From Ignelater luminosus (lineage: Eukaryota; Arthropoda; Insecta; Coleoptera; Elateridae): a stretch of 64,000 nt of DNA. A program made the translations under genes and the position numbers. The notes under the pieces were generated by a model that was given only the letters and a program-made list of their open reading frames with translations, was not told the origin of the DNA and did not search any database. The number at the start of each line of letters is the position of its first letter. The stretch's first letter is position 1. This document shows positions 9,796-22,223 of this stretch, in pieces. The DNA lies in NCBI GenBank assembly GCA_011009095.1, contig VTPC01001024.1, forward strand, positions 41,359-105,358, written 5' to 3'.

Positions 9796-12349
9796 TGTTA
9801 CTAACATAAACTACAATTACTTCATATAACGTCCCTGGTAGTACAATTCGAAACAGTAATCTTGCTTTAAAATTACAGACAAATATTGGTGGTATAAACC
9901 AAATACCTAGTCTGAAGAGGATGCATGTGGACAGCTTTGTTTTATTTTATATTGTCTATTTTTAAAACTCACTTACCTTTAACGGCAAACCTCCCATGTT
10001 CTTTACCAGATGTTAGAGCCTTTTTTGTTCTAGAATATTTTGATTTTGATCGGTTTTGTTTGATTTCTGGCTTGACTGGTTCTTGATTTTAAAATTATGG
10101 GCGCGTAGATGCTCATATTTTCTCTCTTGAAAATTTACCCAAAACTTCAGCTGATCACTGTATCAAATTATTTATACGTCATTAAACGTTAGACATACTT
10201 TTCACTTTTGTTTAAAGATTAGTAATATATCTACAACAAATATCTAAAATCAGGTTCGTAGTAATAATCTTCTGTAGAGGTGTGTGTTAATCAGATTGAA
10301 CTGTTAATGTAATGTGACCTCTCAATGCATGATTGGGTGAAAAAGAATTAGGTCTCTGAGAAGGTTGTATTTTTACAAGCATTATTTGGTTATCAATGCT
10401 AAACTTTCTTTCATTTCAAAAACTCACACGCAACTGCTTTCATAACCTAGTTAAATAAGTAACAGATTGACAGCCAGAATAAACTGATTTTGCTTTTATA
10501 GAAAAACAAAGTACTACTCGTAAGTAACAGGTGGATTTTTAATAAACTCTTAAATATTGCAATTCCTAATATTAGGATGGTTATAACGAAAACGTCGGAA
10601 ATAAAAAACATTTGCTTGGGGGACTTTATTAATTTCAATAGTAGGTAAGATGTTAAAGAAATAAATAATACCTACAATCTATTTTTTGCATTTAAATTAC
10701 GTATTGCTTTGACTGTAGAATAAAAAAAGTGTCTGAAAAAAAATTTTATACTTTTGTTATTTGCAATTTAATTTAAAAGAAATGTAATACTTCAAATTCT
10801 CTAATTTTGCTTTGAAGGCACTTTTTGTGAAGCCTATTTGGTTCCTTTTTATCGTATAATATTAGAAAAAAATGTTACTAAAAACGTTTATTACAGTATC
10901 TAAAAGAACAGTTCCTCTGGTTTAATAATTCAACCAATCTGAGGCATTTCCGATTCTCATCGCGCTGTGACAATATTCAAAATCAAATTACATGAATTGA
11001 GAGCAATCTGATTTTCTGTATTCCGAGTTCTGCTCGTTGATTGCATAGCCTGGGTAAGCTTTCAGCAAGCTACAGTTGCTTTCTTTCTTCATTCAGAAGT
11101 CTTCTATTTAATAAAATGGAAATACACTCGTTCTCTATATACACCATGAGTATACGAAAATGTTTTGCACTTTTTTTACAGATTTGTTAAAAATAAATGA
11201 ATAAATACGATAAAAAAAGAAATTGTGACAATTATTTTTATTGCGTTTCTAGCGTGACTTATATAACGATTGATAGTGTTGTCATGCGCAAATTATTAAT
11301 TCACATGAAAGCAACATTTATATTGTCAATGGTAACCTTATTATTTTATGAAAATGTGCTTTCATTATGTAGTAAAAGCATATTGTAAATTAAATTTGGA
11401 TAGCTGTCTCTTGAACACTCATTAAGTCATGACTCAATAATGTACCCTGAATTTGAAATAAAGTTATTAAAGATAATTATTCAGTTATTTGTTGTACAAA
11501 GGAAAAAGTGATGCTCTTTTCCCGCATGCGCTATTTGTTTATTATTATGTTTTTTCGTCGACCTTAAAAAGTTTATTAAAAATCTAAATGAAGGTTGTTC
11601 TACGATTAAGAGTTTACTTTTGCAAATTGTTGTAAGATAGCTTTAGTATCCATGGTATCCAAAACGTATCTAAGAAAAAACCAAATAAAAATTAAACAAC
11701 AGGGAGGAAAAATCACTTTCTCCCGCTAAAATATAATCGTCTACTTTCGGCCACAAAATGAGGATTGAAAAGCCTACTTTCTAATAAGGTATTTTATGTT
11801 TATTTGAATTTTAATAACTGCGAGATTTACTTGTAACTCCAGAAAAGTTTCCTAAATTATATGGAATGTTTCTTGAAATGAATTCCTCATAGTGGAATAA
11901 TTTTGTGGTGGATTATTTGGAATGCGTTTGCATTTCTAGAGAATTGGAATTTTAGATACATCTCATATAGTGCAGGTGTACATAAAAATTCAAATCTGCG
12001 TAGATGCAATTAATGTACTAGCATAAGAAAATTTAGAATTGCATCGTTTTTTTGCTACGTATAAAACTGTTCTAAAGCGTTTCACTACACACACAGAATT
12101 AAATAAGTACAGATAGCGTTTCACTGTTATTCTAACGTTTGTCATAAGTTAAACTATTAGATCCCAAGTAAGACAAAATATTTGGGGAAACGTTTATTAT
12201 GCATTACTCATCCAAGAATACATAAATTTGAAAATCTTTCTCTCATTTTAACAAAGTTGACAATTAAACAATTTAAATATGTAATGAGGAATTTTAGAAA
12301 CGCTTTATCTAAATATTTATTCAATGTGTTAAATACATAATTCTGTTAT
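9796..12349. other. AT-rich spacer, no supported gene
   Basis: Only short low-complexity frames are present (for example 10447-10638 and 11197-11388). No splice-flanked conserved block was recognised. Confidence 0.4.
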
Positions 12350-13445
12350 ACGTTATTAATACATGTAAATTTGAACATACCGGCTGATTTTCTTCACCTG
12401 GAATTTTTAATATCTGGAAAAACAAGCATCCTACGAAAAAATGGTCCAAATAAAAAGTTAGTATTTTCGCGGGGGAAATTCATGAATGCTAAAATTAATC
12501 AACTCTCGATCCCCCTTGTAGATGGGCCGGGGGGTAACTTTGAAATCTTAAATAGGAACCTCCATGTTTTATTGCAGATTCGGATAGTACGTTAAAAAAT
12601 ATGAAACTTTTATTGGAAATATGTTTTTTGATTCATGATAGATGGCGCTGTAATAGTCGAAATTTAATTTGTTAGATTTCTTCAATTGAGAACCAATGCA
12701 TTCGATTCTGCAATACATTTTCAATAAAAAATTACCACTTTTTTGTTATTAGTTCTTGATTTACGTGCACTAAGGTGTTTATGTTATGTTTAAATTGTTG
12801 TATTTTTTATGTATTGTTCTGTTTTTTCTATTTCTTTCATTTTTTAAACAAAAAATAAATACAATACTTTATTTAAATTAAAATAAAAGCAAATTTTTAT
12901 TTTTACAAAGAAATACTACTTCTTTATGTTACAAATAATTTCCGAATAATTCTCTACTGCAACTTTCAAATTATTTTTGTTTACATTAAACATTTGTCTT
13001 ACTTCTTTTGTTCATTTTTTCTCGTAGTTATAAAAACACAAAATAAAGTTACAAAAGAAAGAGAAAACAACTTTAAGAAACGACTGTATCGGTTCTCAAT
13101 TGAAGAAATCAGAAAAACTAAATTTCGTCGATTACAGCGTCATCTATCAGGAATCTAAAAAAATGTTTTGAATAAAAGTTTGATACTTTTCGGCGTACTA
13201 TCTGAATCTGCAATAAAAAATGGGGATTCATGGTTAAGATTTCAAAGTGACCCCCCACCCCACCCATAAGGGTGGAAGAGGGGGAGCTAATCTTAGCGCT
13301 CATAAATCTCCCATGTGAAAATATTAACTTTTTATTTCGACCATTGTTTTCGTAGAATGCTTCTTTCTCTAGATATTTAAAAATTCCAGGTTGAAAAATC
13401 AGCTGGTATAACATTAGTGTACGAAAATGTTTTTATGAGTACGTA
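12350..13445. repeat. Long inverted repeat (foldback element)
   Basis: The left arm, about 12350-12700, and the right arm, about 13085-13445, are imperfect reverse complements over some 350 bp. Shared landmarks, in arm orientation, include AATAAAAAGTTA, TTTGAAATCTTAA, TTTTTATTGCAGATTC, GATAGATG and TTCTTCAATTGAGAACC. The 385-bp spacer is extremely AT-rich. No transposase was seen. It could be a foldback/MITE-type non-autonomous element or two copies of a repeat in head-to-head arrangement. Outer limits are approximate. Confidence 0.8.
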
Positions 13446-13974
13446 AATTGCTTGTTTCAACACTAACAGTACTTTTATTTTACAAATAGAATACAAGACG
13501 TTTTGCAGCGACATATTTCACGTTTTTCAAGAGCTAAAGAACTTATTATAAAAACAAAACTGTCAGATTTCTAAATTTGTTAACAGACTGTACAACAATC
13601 ACATAATTGTATTTTGTGTTAAAAGTATAATGCCTAATATACAGTGGTAATTTGACACTTTCTTGAAATATGTTTGGTAAAGATATTTAGAAGAAACATG
13701 TTCCTTTAATTTGTCAACTCTTATGTTATTCTCTGCTAATTTGGAACATTAAGTTGTGAATGTTAACTAACTTCTGCAAATTTCGGCCAATCGTTAACAG
13801 CATTGCAAGTTTTATCTTGTAAATCATAGGAGTTACCTATATTTTGTATAGTTTTAGGCAACCTGTAAGTCGTATAAAATCAAAGTGTTTTGTTGTTGTG
13901 CACGATAATATCTACGAGTATGTCTGTTATTTGCTGGCCTATTTATTATATTAATTGTCTATATTAACTCTATA
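13446..13974. other. Spacer before mariner C
   Basis: AT-rich, no gene or repeat recognised. Confidence 0.35.
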
Positions 13975-13976
13975 TA

Positions 13977-14005
13977 CCAGGTGTATACCTATGAAATGAG
14001 ACTTT
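13977..14005 (+). repeat. Mariner C left TIR
   Basis: 29 bp; matches the reverse complement of 15218-15246 except at three bases. Confidence 0.92.
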
Positions 14006-14147
14006 CAGCTATTAGACCACAGATGTCGCTAGGAGTATTTTTAAACTGTCCCAAATGTCTTATTTTTTTCGTCTGTCATCTGTCAACAATATTCAATTCA
14101 TTGTTTGTGATGTTTCATACAACAACGCATTTTTTTCGCTCTTAAAA

Positions 14148-15172
14148 ATGTCGAATTTCGTGCCTTCAAACTACGATTTGCGGACATCGTTGATTTTCTG
14201 TTATCAATTGAAGAAAAACGCTTCTCAAGCTCATCAAGCTTATAGAAGCTTACGGTGGACATGCTCTAAGCAGAGCACAGTGCTTCAGGTGGTTTGAAAA
14301 ATTCCGAAGTGGTGATTTTAGCGTGGAGGACGAGGAACGTGGCCGGCCACCGAAAAAGTTTGAGGACACCGAATTGCAAGCATTGTTGAATGAAGATGAT
14401 GGTCAAACGCAAGAAATGATGGCAGAGCAGTTGGGAGTGACCCAAAAAACCATTTGCAAACGTTTGAAAGACATGGGCATGATTTTAAAGGTCGGAAGAT
14501 GGGTGCCGCATGAACTGACTGAAAGGCAGCAAGAGAACCGAAAAACCACTTGTGAAATGCTGCTCTCCCGGTTCAAAAGAAAGTCTTTTTTGCATCGAAT
14601 CGTTACGGGTGTATTTCTCCAATCCCAAACGTAAACGATCGTATGGTCCGCCCGGCCACAAGCCAAAATCAACGGCCAAACCAAATCGCTTCGGCCGCAA
14701 GGCAATGCTGTGTGTTTTCTGGGATCAGCATGGTATGATTTGGTACGAGCTATTAAAACCAGGTGAAACAGTTGACGGTGCACGCTACCAACGACAATTG
14801 GCCGATTTGAACAGCGCTATACACCGAAAACGCCCAGAATATGCCAATCGGCGTCACAAAGTAATTTTTCTTGATGACAATGCACCACCACATCGAACAA
14901 GAGCGACCCGGGAATTGGTGGAGACGTACGATTGGGAACCGCTGGTGCATGCGGCTTACTCACCAGACTTGGCGCCTTCCGATTATCATTTGTTTGCATC
15001 GATGGGCCACGCACTTTCCGAGCAGCGCTTCAATTCTCACGAAGAAGCCAAAAAATGGCTCGATGATTGGTTTGCGGCCAAAGACGGCCAATTTTTTTGG
15101 CGCGGCATTCACAAATTGCCTGAGAGATGGGTAAAATGTGTCGCTAGCGATGGCTATTATTTTGAAGATTAG
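14148..15172 (+). pseudogene. Mariner C transposase, first catalytic Asp deleted
   Basis: Mos1-like transposase starting at ATG 14148 (MSNFVPSNYDLRTSL) and ending at the stop at 15170-15172 after DGYYFED. There are two frame breaks. The first is near 14225-14240, before the block reading IEAYGGHALSRAQCFRWF. The second is near 14608, where about 14 nt are gone between RIVTG and VYFSNPKRKRSYG; this removes the DEKW motif and the first catalytic Asp. The second and third acidic residues remain (LDDNAPPH and SPDLAPSDYHLF, 34 residues apart). The WVPHELTERQ linker is intact. From 14614 to the end the frame is open. Confidence 0.93.
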
Positions 15173-15217
15173 ATTTGTAACCATTTTTTGTTAATAAACG
15201 TTTAAAATTGAAAAAAA

Positions 15218-15246
15218 AAGTGTCATTTCATAGGTATACACCTATG
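15218..15246 (-). repeat. Mariner C right TIR
   Basis: Partner of 13977-14005; followed by TA 15247-15248. Confidence 0.92.
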
Positions 15247-15248
15247 TA

Positions 15249-18200
15249 ATACGCTATAATTTGTCAGTGATGACACGCTAGTGGAATTTGAGATGCTATT
15301 TTAACTTTTCATTTTAAGAACACTATTAAATAAAGATACTTTGTTTTCTGTTTTTGTATTTTGACATAACTAAATTTAGATATTGATATTTTCAAGTCAA
15401 CGTGCTTGAAGTCTAAACTTGGCTGAAATCTACTAATATCCAAAATTATGTTATATCAAAATACAAAATAGAAAACAAGGTATGAATGAAAAAGTTGACG
15501 TGACCTGGGGAACACATTACATGAATTTTAACATACTTGTTTCTAAGTATACAAAGGGTGTATGAGATTTCAATGACTTAAAGAATTAAAAGTTAATAGA
15601 GATGAATCTAAAAATTAATAATCCACATATCGAAATATGAGAATTCCAACTCAAATGTATTGATTTTTAGTTCTTCAGACTACCTATATTTTTACAGTAT
15701 GAAAATTCATACAGAAATTTCTAACAGTACAAATACATTCAGAACTTCACAAATATCTATAGCTCTTTATTTTTAAGCACAAATCATATTTCACTCTACA
15801 TTATGCATAATATAATATGACCAGCTTTGTTAAGATCTTATTACTTCAAGAGAAAATGAAAAAAGGCAGCTAATGATAAAAGCAAAAAAACAATTTTGTG
15901 TCAGCTTTCATATATATCGAAAAAATTGTTATTACTACGTGTGTTAAAATAAAAGAGAAGCCTGTCAAGATTATGCTGATGTTTCAAATTCCATTGACAG
16001 GGTAATTTTCAATATGAATAGTGAAATGCTATAAATCATTTAGATTAATACTACCTGACAGTAAGCGTGATGGACGCTAAAATTTACCGTAGTCTTCTAT
16101 AGATTAAATTTGACAGATTCTTGTTGGAAAATAAAGGTTTTTGCATAAGGTGTTGTAAAATAGTTTCTGTTTTATCAATGAAGTAATTTTAAGGGTTATA
16201 TAGGTGGTAAATATATTTACTTTAGTAGATAAATGCGTAAATGCTAGAATACCAAATTTTCACAGCTTTCGAACTTAATCCTTATTTGTGGGTTCATTCT
16301 AAATTAATAATACCTGGATAAAGCAGATACGTAACAAGACTTTGTAAACTAATTGTAACAGAATACGTGAATAAGGTGCTGCTCGGTACTATAGCGGCAC
16401 ACCGATAATAAGAATCAATTACATACTGTAAGAAATTCAGGTGAGTTTCCTGAATTTAACTTATAGGTAGGTTAATACTTCAGAAATTTGGCTAAGCAAC
16501 TATAAATTAAATATTAATTAAATTGCAAAGCTCCAAACGCAAAAAACAATACTGTTTACAATCTAATCTCTATCTGTTGTTTTCGCAAATACTTCTTTTT
16601 GTCGCGGTAGGTTTTATTAACAGTTTGACTGAATGCGGTAGTAGAAAGATCAAACAAAAACAGAGGGTTGCGAAGGTATCTCTACGGCTTATATGATGTG
16701 TATCTTGATTTACTTTAATAACACTGTTTTATGTCAGCATACATACATATCTCGGACATGTTGCCTCGGGATTTAAAGTTGGTAGAATTAATTGCAAGGA
16801 CATTCCGATTTTGTGTATTCAGAGAAATGATAATGCGTATCTTATTCAGTTATAGTACCACAGTTTTATTTTATAGCAGAATAAATACACACATATGAAC
16901 GACATAAAAACGTGAATTTCGATTACTTTGCTGGAGGTTAGTTTATTTAGTAAGTGCTCGGATTACGTGTTTTTGGATTAACCTGTAGTGATTAAAAGCA
17001 ATTACAGTTCAGTAAAATATGTAACTGTGAAGCATTTTAAAGCAAGTCCATTTATAACATAGGATAGGTTTTTAAAAATATTCTTTGCCAACAATAACGT
17101 AGCAGAACATATTTTTAGCAAGTTTCAATGACTATTGTTTTTGCATTTCTAACTTTCACCGCCAGCGGAAGTATGATGAATATTATTGTTCTCTGTACAA
17201 AACCCGATAACCTAATTAATAAATACAATATTGTTGAAGACATTGATGTTGTATAACAGTGTACTGGTCGCCAACATAAAGCGGATCAAATTTCGTGGGA
17301 TTTCATTGTATGTTACTTATTATCAATAATCGGAAAAATTAGACAACGATATGAATCTTCGAAACTACAAGCCAAAAACCTATCACGTCAAAAAGCATTT
17401 TTCAAGCATATTTTCCTTATGTGAGGAGAAAAAGAATTCCAAAACATTTATTTTTTAGAATTTAACGCAGATTACCAAAAATACTATTTCGCCGTATACT
17501 TTACCGGTTTTGAGTAAAAAGGCGTAACTTATGGTTTACAAATACAAACACAGTTGGTACCACTCCAATGCTTATACGAATTTTTAATTTTAACCGTAAA
17601 CACACGTTACCCATTACTTTACATTCCTCCGGAGAATTGCACCCTTTCACAGGTTTTTTCCGCATGAAAGTGTCAGGATCTCGTCTGGGATAGCAAACTT
17701 AGAATTGAGAATCGGTTGCTTATCTTGCCTACATATCTCAACTGCATGTCAAATATTTTTTCTATAATCTGACACGAGTATGCATGGATATGAGTAGAAT
17801 ATTGCCATGGGCAAAAAAGCATTTTGAGTGAAAATCTCTGCTAGAAGTATATTGGAATCAAAAAACAGAAACTTTAATTACTTTATTTGCCTAGCGACTA
17901 CAGGCGTAATGAAAACGACTCCTACAACATTTGGAGCTTGACTTGGACAATACTTTGTTTTCCTGCCTAAATAAATCGTAACAGCTTCATCATATTACAT
18001 TGTAGACCACGGGCTGCTACCGGGCTAGGATATAATTATGGGGGACACATGAATTTGAAATGATGGTAAAAGTTTTATATATATCGCCTTTCAAAGCTAT
18101 TGTAGTAGAAGAGGATTTGATGTTGAAAAAAGCATTTTCCTTATCATTTCAACTCAGAAAAATAACCTAGGATTTTTTAGTATTTTACGTCGATAAATTG

Positions 18201-19389
18201 CAACAGCAGCAGGAACAAGAACATGAGTTTGAATTCTTTCATAACTACTTTTCTAAGCAGGAAATACACAGCAGAATGAAGCGAAAGAATATGTTAAAGT
18301 TTATCTCAACTGAAACTGAGACTGACTTTTACACCATTAAGCAATTATGGAATAAAAATTGGGTTTTATCACCTCAGGTAGTAGAATTCATTCCGAATAG
18401 TCCAAAAGTTGTGAATATACAGATACGGAACTAAGGAATTGAATTCAAGATTAAATTTCTTATTATGATTCTCTAAGTTTGAGTGGTGAAAACTTAGCGT
18501 TGTAAATAAATTTAAAAAGTTCCTTGTTAGTGAGAGTAATAGAAGAAATCAATATGTGTCTGATGCGTTCTGTATGAATTGGATTGCAAGAAAGTATAAA
18601 ATAAAAAAAAAGTACCTATAAAACTGTTTAAATTACTAGCAAGCAAAATAACACAAATCGTCATCGTTATAAGAAAATAGTAGTTATTTACACAATATGT
18701 ATAAGAAATCGACGAATTAACAGCGCGACACGGCAACTATCCTACCCTGCACCTTTTCAGACACGTGAATTTTTAACGTGACACAAAAAACTTAATAATT
18801 GTATTTAATTAAGTAGATCAACATATTAAGGAAGTCTCTTGCTATAGGTATACGAATGTATAAACAGAGAAGTTGTACTCATTTGTAATAGTCCTGCAAT
18901 AGTGACCCTGTTTCACAAATTTACAGAATGCCTAGGCAATGGAATATTCTTGTATAGGATGAACTCTTAACATTATAGTTCTATGACACCGTTTTTGGTA
19001 AAATATAAGAAGGAAGTTAATCAATGTTTGAAGTTAAATATTAGTATACCGGAAACCTATTAGTTTCAGTAAATATTATTTAGGAACTGTTTGTAAAGTG
19101 TGATTCAAATATAAGAATGTTATTAGCAACTTGTAAACATTCTTACCTGTACATAAATCAACCAACCATTAGTATGTATATTAAATGACGGTTTAGAAAA
19201 TGGCAGAACTAGGTATATATTGTAGTGGTTAGCTAATCAAGATTAACTTTAGCCAAACAGAATGTATTGTAATGTTATTTTAAAATTCGCACTAAATCCG
19301 CCCCTGTCTTTCAATTTCGTTCGGGTATTTGTTTTTCTGACGCGTAAGATTTAAATTATTTCATTCTATAAACGAATGTTTGTTAAAAT
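15249..19389. other. AT-rich stretch, no supported gene
   Basis: Over 4 kb without a recognised coding block. A Gln-rich 78-codon frame at 18198-18434 is the best open frame but matches nothing I recognise and has no clear splice context. Confidence 0.4.
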
Positions 19390-20345
19390 TTTATTCTAAA
19401 GAATTGATAACTTTGTGGTCTCGACTTCTGGGCTCCAGCGGACGTGCCATTTGTTATTTTTCTAATATAAAATTCCAGGAACCTTAGTTGCAAATGCTGA
19501 AGTCACACGATCTCAGTTAAGTCAGGTTCAAGCTTGTAAATCTACGAAGTGGAATTTTCCATTGTCTCATAAGAATATTTACATTTTGACCTGTTAGGTC
19601 GTGTATCTGGCTTTTCAACTCCACTTCGGCAAGTACAAGCTGCGTAACAGGAGACGCAGAGAGAATGATCAGTACGGTAATAGCTGCGTACTCGAATCGA
19701 CATACGGGGATAATTTTCGGCGTCACCCTTACAAATCCTCAAATGGTTGCAAACCGAATTCGATTTAAGCGATTCTCTTAGTAAAAGAGAGATCGGACTC
19801 GAGAAATTCTATTTCGTCGGGTCTTTGTCGTGTTATTCACGGAAGAAAGCCGGTTTGTTTACCAAAAAGCAATGCTTTGGAAGATTTGTTATTGTGGGAA
19901 ACGTTTTCGCTTCAATTAAAGTTACGCTGGCATTTCCAGGAAATAAAACTTGTAGAGGGTAGAAACGCAACAATTTTGGTCCCGTTGGTGTAACGTTAAA
20001 GGGTCTGTCGAGAACAGAAACTGCCCGCCCCGTAAAGCGTCGATCTGTGTGTGTCACATCTTGGAAGCTCCGTGAACCGAATGGGTTAAGTAAATTTAAA
20101 GAGAGTTTGAGACTCAAAGTGGTTTTAGTTTTTTTTAAAGTTTGTGTATAAACACTTGAATTCTGTTCTTGTGTTTCTTATTTAATGTCAATAAAAGTGA
20201 TTGTTCTTTGGAATCTAAGTTTCCTTGAACATTGGTGGGACCCGGCTAGAACGAGGAACTTTGCGTCGAATACCACCTGGATCAGCTGCTGTCGTTGGGA
20301 ATCAGAGACCTACACCTATCGTCTGGAAGAAAGAATTCATTTATC
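19390..20345 (+). repeat. Candidate LTR plus primer-binding region
   Basis: GC-richer block in AT-rich surroundings. It has LTR-like features near its right side: a TATA-like GTGTATAAACAC near 20143, an AATAAAA near 20190, and then CTTGAACA followed by TTGGTGGGACCCGGCTAG, positioned like an LTR end plus a TGG-initiated tRNA-primer site. A following frame (roughly 20240-20344) ends at a GTAAG donor. The left LTR edge, a second LTR and pol genes were not found. It could instead be a 5' non-coding exon of an unseen host gene. Confidence 0.35.
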
Positions 20346-21113
20346 CGTAAGAAAGACCTGTTTTGTTCTGTCATTTGAGCTTTTAAAACTTCGTATTTTC
20401 TTATAGAATTATAATATTCACGATCAATATTTTTAACTAATTTGTAACAGGAACGTTCCCAGGTAATTTTAGCTGGTGTTTGTTAAATTATTGCAACATA
20501 ATTACTAACTTTTGACTACTGTTTTTTTGTTATTAGATATAAAGTTTATTTGTTGCTATTTAAAAATTCATTGTCAAGTTTATCTTGTTTTAATTAATTT
20601 AATATTTAGATTTTGGCCTTTTGTTCCATATTTTGAAATTTTAACGTAACAGAATCTTTTTTTGTTTATTGTAATAACTTGCTCTTATTTTTAGTTTCTC
20701 ATTATTTTATCAATTTTGTTCTCCAGAAAGGATATCAATTCATACCATTTATTGACATCATTTTGTAGTGTTATTTTGTTTTGTATATTCTTGTTTATGT
20801 GTGTTTAACTCTTTTTTTATTATTGTCTTAATAAACGTAAGAAAGGTCGATTATTTACATTTTGTTTTCTTTGTAAGTGGATCTCTGGTCCAGACGAAGC
20901 AGCGTTAATTTCGTTACTTTGTTCGTTTGGCTATTAAAAGGCACGGTGGTGCTTAGTCTAGATTTCAATTAAAGGTCAGCTACCTTTGTTCAAGAGAGAA
21001 GTAAATATTAAACTGGTATTTCTTTCTTGGATCTCTTTTTTTAAAAAAGAAGGAAGTCTTCAGAGGACTTCCTTGTCAAAATTAATTAAGACAAATCACG
21101 TGTTTACACAGTT
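20346..21113. other. AT-rich spacer with one small hairpin
   Basis: No gene recognised. A perfect 9-bp stem with a 7-nt loop (AAGGAAGTC...GACTTCCTT) lies at 21050-21074. Confidence 0.4.
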
Positions 21114-21375
21114 TTTTTAGTTAGTTATATACAGGGTGTCGGATTCACGAGTAGTCGCGTGACCGACCATCAGAACCCTTCCATCTACGACTGCTGGCGC
21201 CCTCTTTTGTGAACATCTATCAGTTAGTAAGAGTTTTGGAAGTCGGTGAGCTTCTCTTTGTGTGAGATTAGGTAAGTTCATTTGAGAATCCACCCCATCT
21301 GCGGCATGAGCTACGGGATTTAACATCTACCATTGGTCTGGACGGGACTTGTGCATACTTTTGAGCATTTTCCCG
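21114..21375. repeat. Probable transposon fragment with TACAGGGTGT end
   Basis: A GC-richer 260-bp block begins near TATATACAGGGTGTCGG, the reverse complement of the ACACCCTGTATA end common to several insect repeats. No partner TIR was found. Confidence 0.35.
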
Positions 21376-22122
21376 TTACAGTATCTTTAGACTAAACTAT
21401 TCATCTGAATAATTTTTGAAAATTGAACGAAGGAAAATAATTGTATTCTAATATTTTTATAACTATTTATTTCTTATAGTTAATATGTACATCGTGATAA
21501 AAATGCTTAGGAATGTTAAAATGAGTTGCGCTAATGGGAATTTCAGGTACAAACAATACACAATAATTGTTTTTAATTTGTAAAAAATAATTTAGCTTGA
21601 TTGACTATATAAATAAATTTTGAAGGTTATTTTAGGATTTTAGAATTGAACACAATTATAATAACTAACAATAAAGTAAACCTACATAATATATCAACAT
21701 GTAATAATAATTACAGTGAACAACCCTATATAATCTATGATTTTATTGAAGTCCTCTTTCAGTTAACTGTATCAAACAGCAAAATATTTACATAATTTGG
21801 ACGTAGCTTATTATTTAATGTTCTCCATTAATTACGACGAGAAAGAAATGCGCGATGAATAAATGTTTCCAATCACAACCATTTGCGAGAGACACGTCCA
21901 TTTGCCAAATATACACAATAGCACCACAAAAATAATTTATAGGTTCCTTATTCTCTCAATTCAGTTTAAAACTATCACCAGTCGTTTAATTCCAATATCA
22001 AAGTCTTCGAAAAATTTGACAGTCGCGCTAAATTATTTATTTACACAGAATTTAGGTCCACATTATCACTAGTTCGTTAAATGAGCGTCGTTGGATGGTG
22101 AGTTTTATTAAGAGTGATGCGA
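21376..22122 (-). other. Downstream region of the dpr-like gene (3' UTR side)
   Basis: Directly downstream of the dpr-like stop codon on the minus strand. AATAAA-type signals are present (for example 22104-22109 and around 22035-22045 in minus orientation). No coding feature was seen. Confidence 0.35.
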
Positions 22123-22223
22123 TCATCTCACTGCGGTAATCGCCAGAAGAGACAAACTCACTAACAAAGCCATTTGCCGCCTGAGACCCGCCTTGCTGGT
22201 CTGCATCGCCGCTGGATGCTCCC
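22123..22223 (-). CDS. dpr: dpr-like gene, C-terminal exon
   Basis: Terminal coding exon of a Dpr-family surface protein. Minus-strand acceptor TTTGTTTCAG precedes 22223. The first two bases complete the Gly codon begun by the Ig2 exon, giving NGEHPAAMQTSKAG, the typical Dpr sequence after the second Ig domain. A hydrophobic tail (MALLVSLSLLAITAV) follows, then Arg and TGA at 22123-22125. The tail fits a GPI-anchor signal or short membrane segment (inference). Splice phase (1) matches the upstream donor exactly. The frame here differs from the longest open frame at this locus, so an ATG-to-stop scan would miss it. Paralog within the Dpr family is not resolved. Confidence 0.88.

Larger units (their letters stand above)
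13977..15246 (+). mobile_element. Mariner C, Mos1/mauritiana-like element
   Basis: 1.27-kb mariner on the plus strand with TIRs at 13977-14005 and 15218-15246 and TA at 13975-13976 and 15247-15248. The left TIR begins CCAGGTGTATACC; the CCAGGTGTA start and the protein are like the mauritiana (Mos1) subfamily. The TIRs contain an internal palindrome, GGTGTATACC. Confidence 0.94.

Noticed and set aside
18198-18434. Gln-rich 78-codon plus-strand frame
   Set aside because: A CAG/CAA repeat start with no recognised domain and no splice-linked neighbour; not enough to call a gene.
21050-21074. Perfect 9-bp hairpin resembling a terminator
   Set aside because: Rho-independent terminators do not apply in this eukaryotic setting and no gene ends here; kept only as a note in the spacer.
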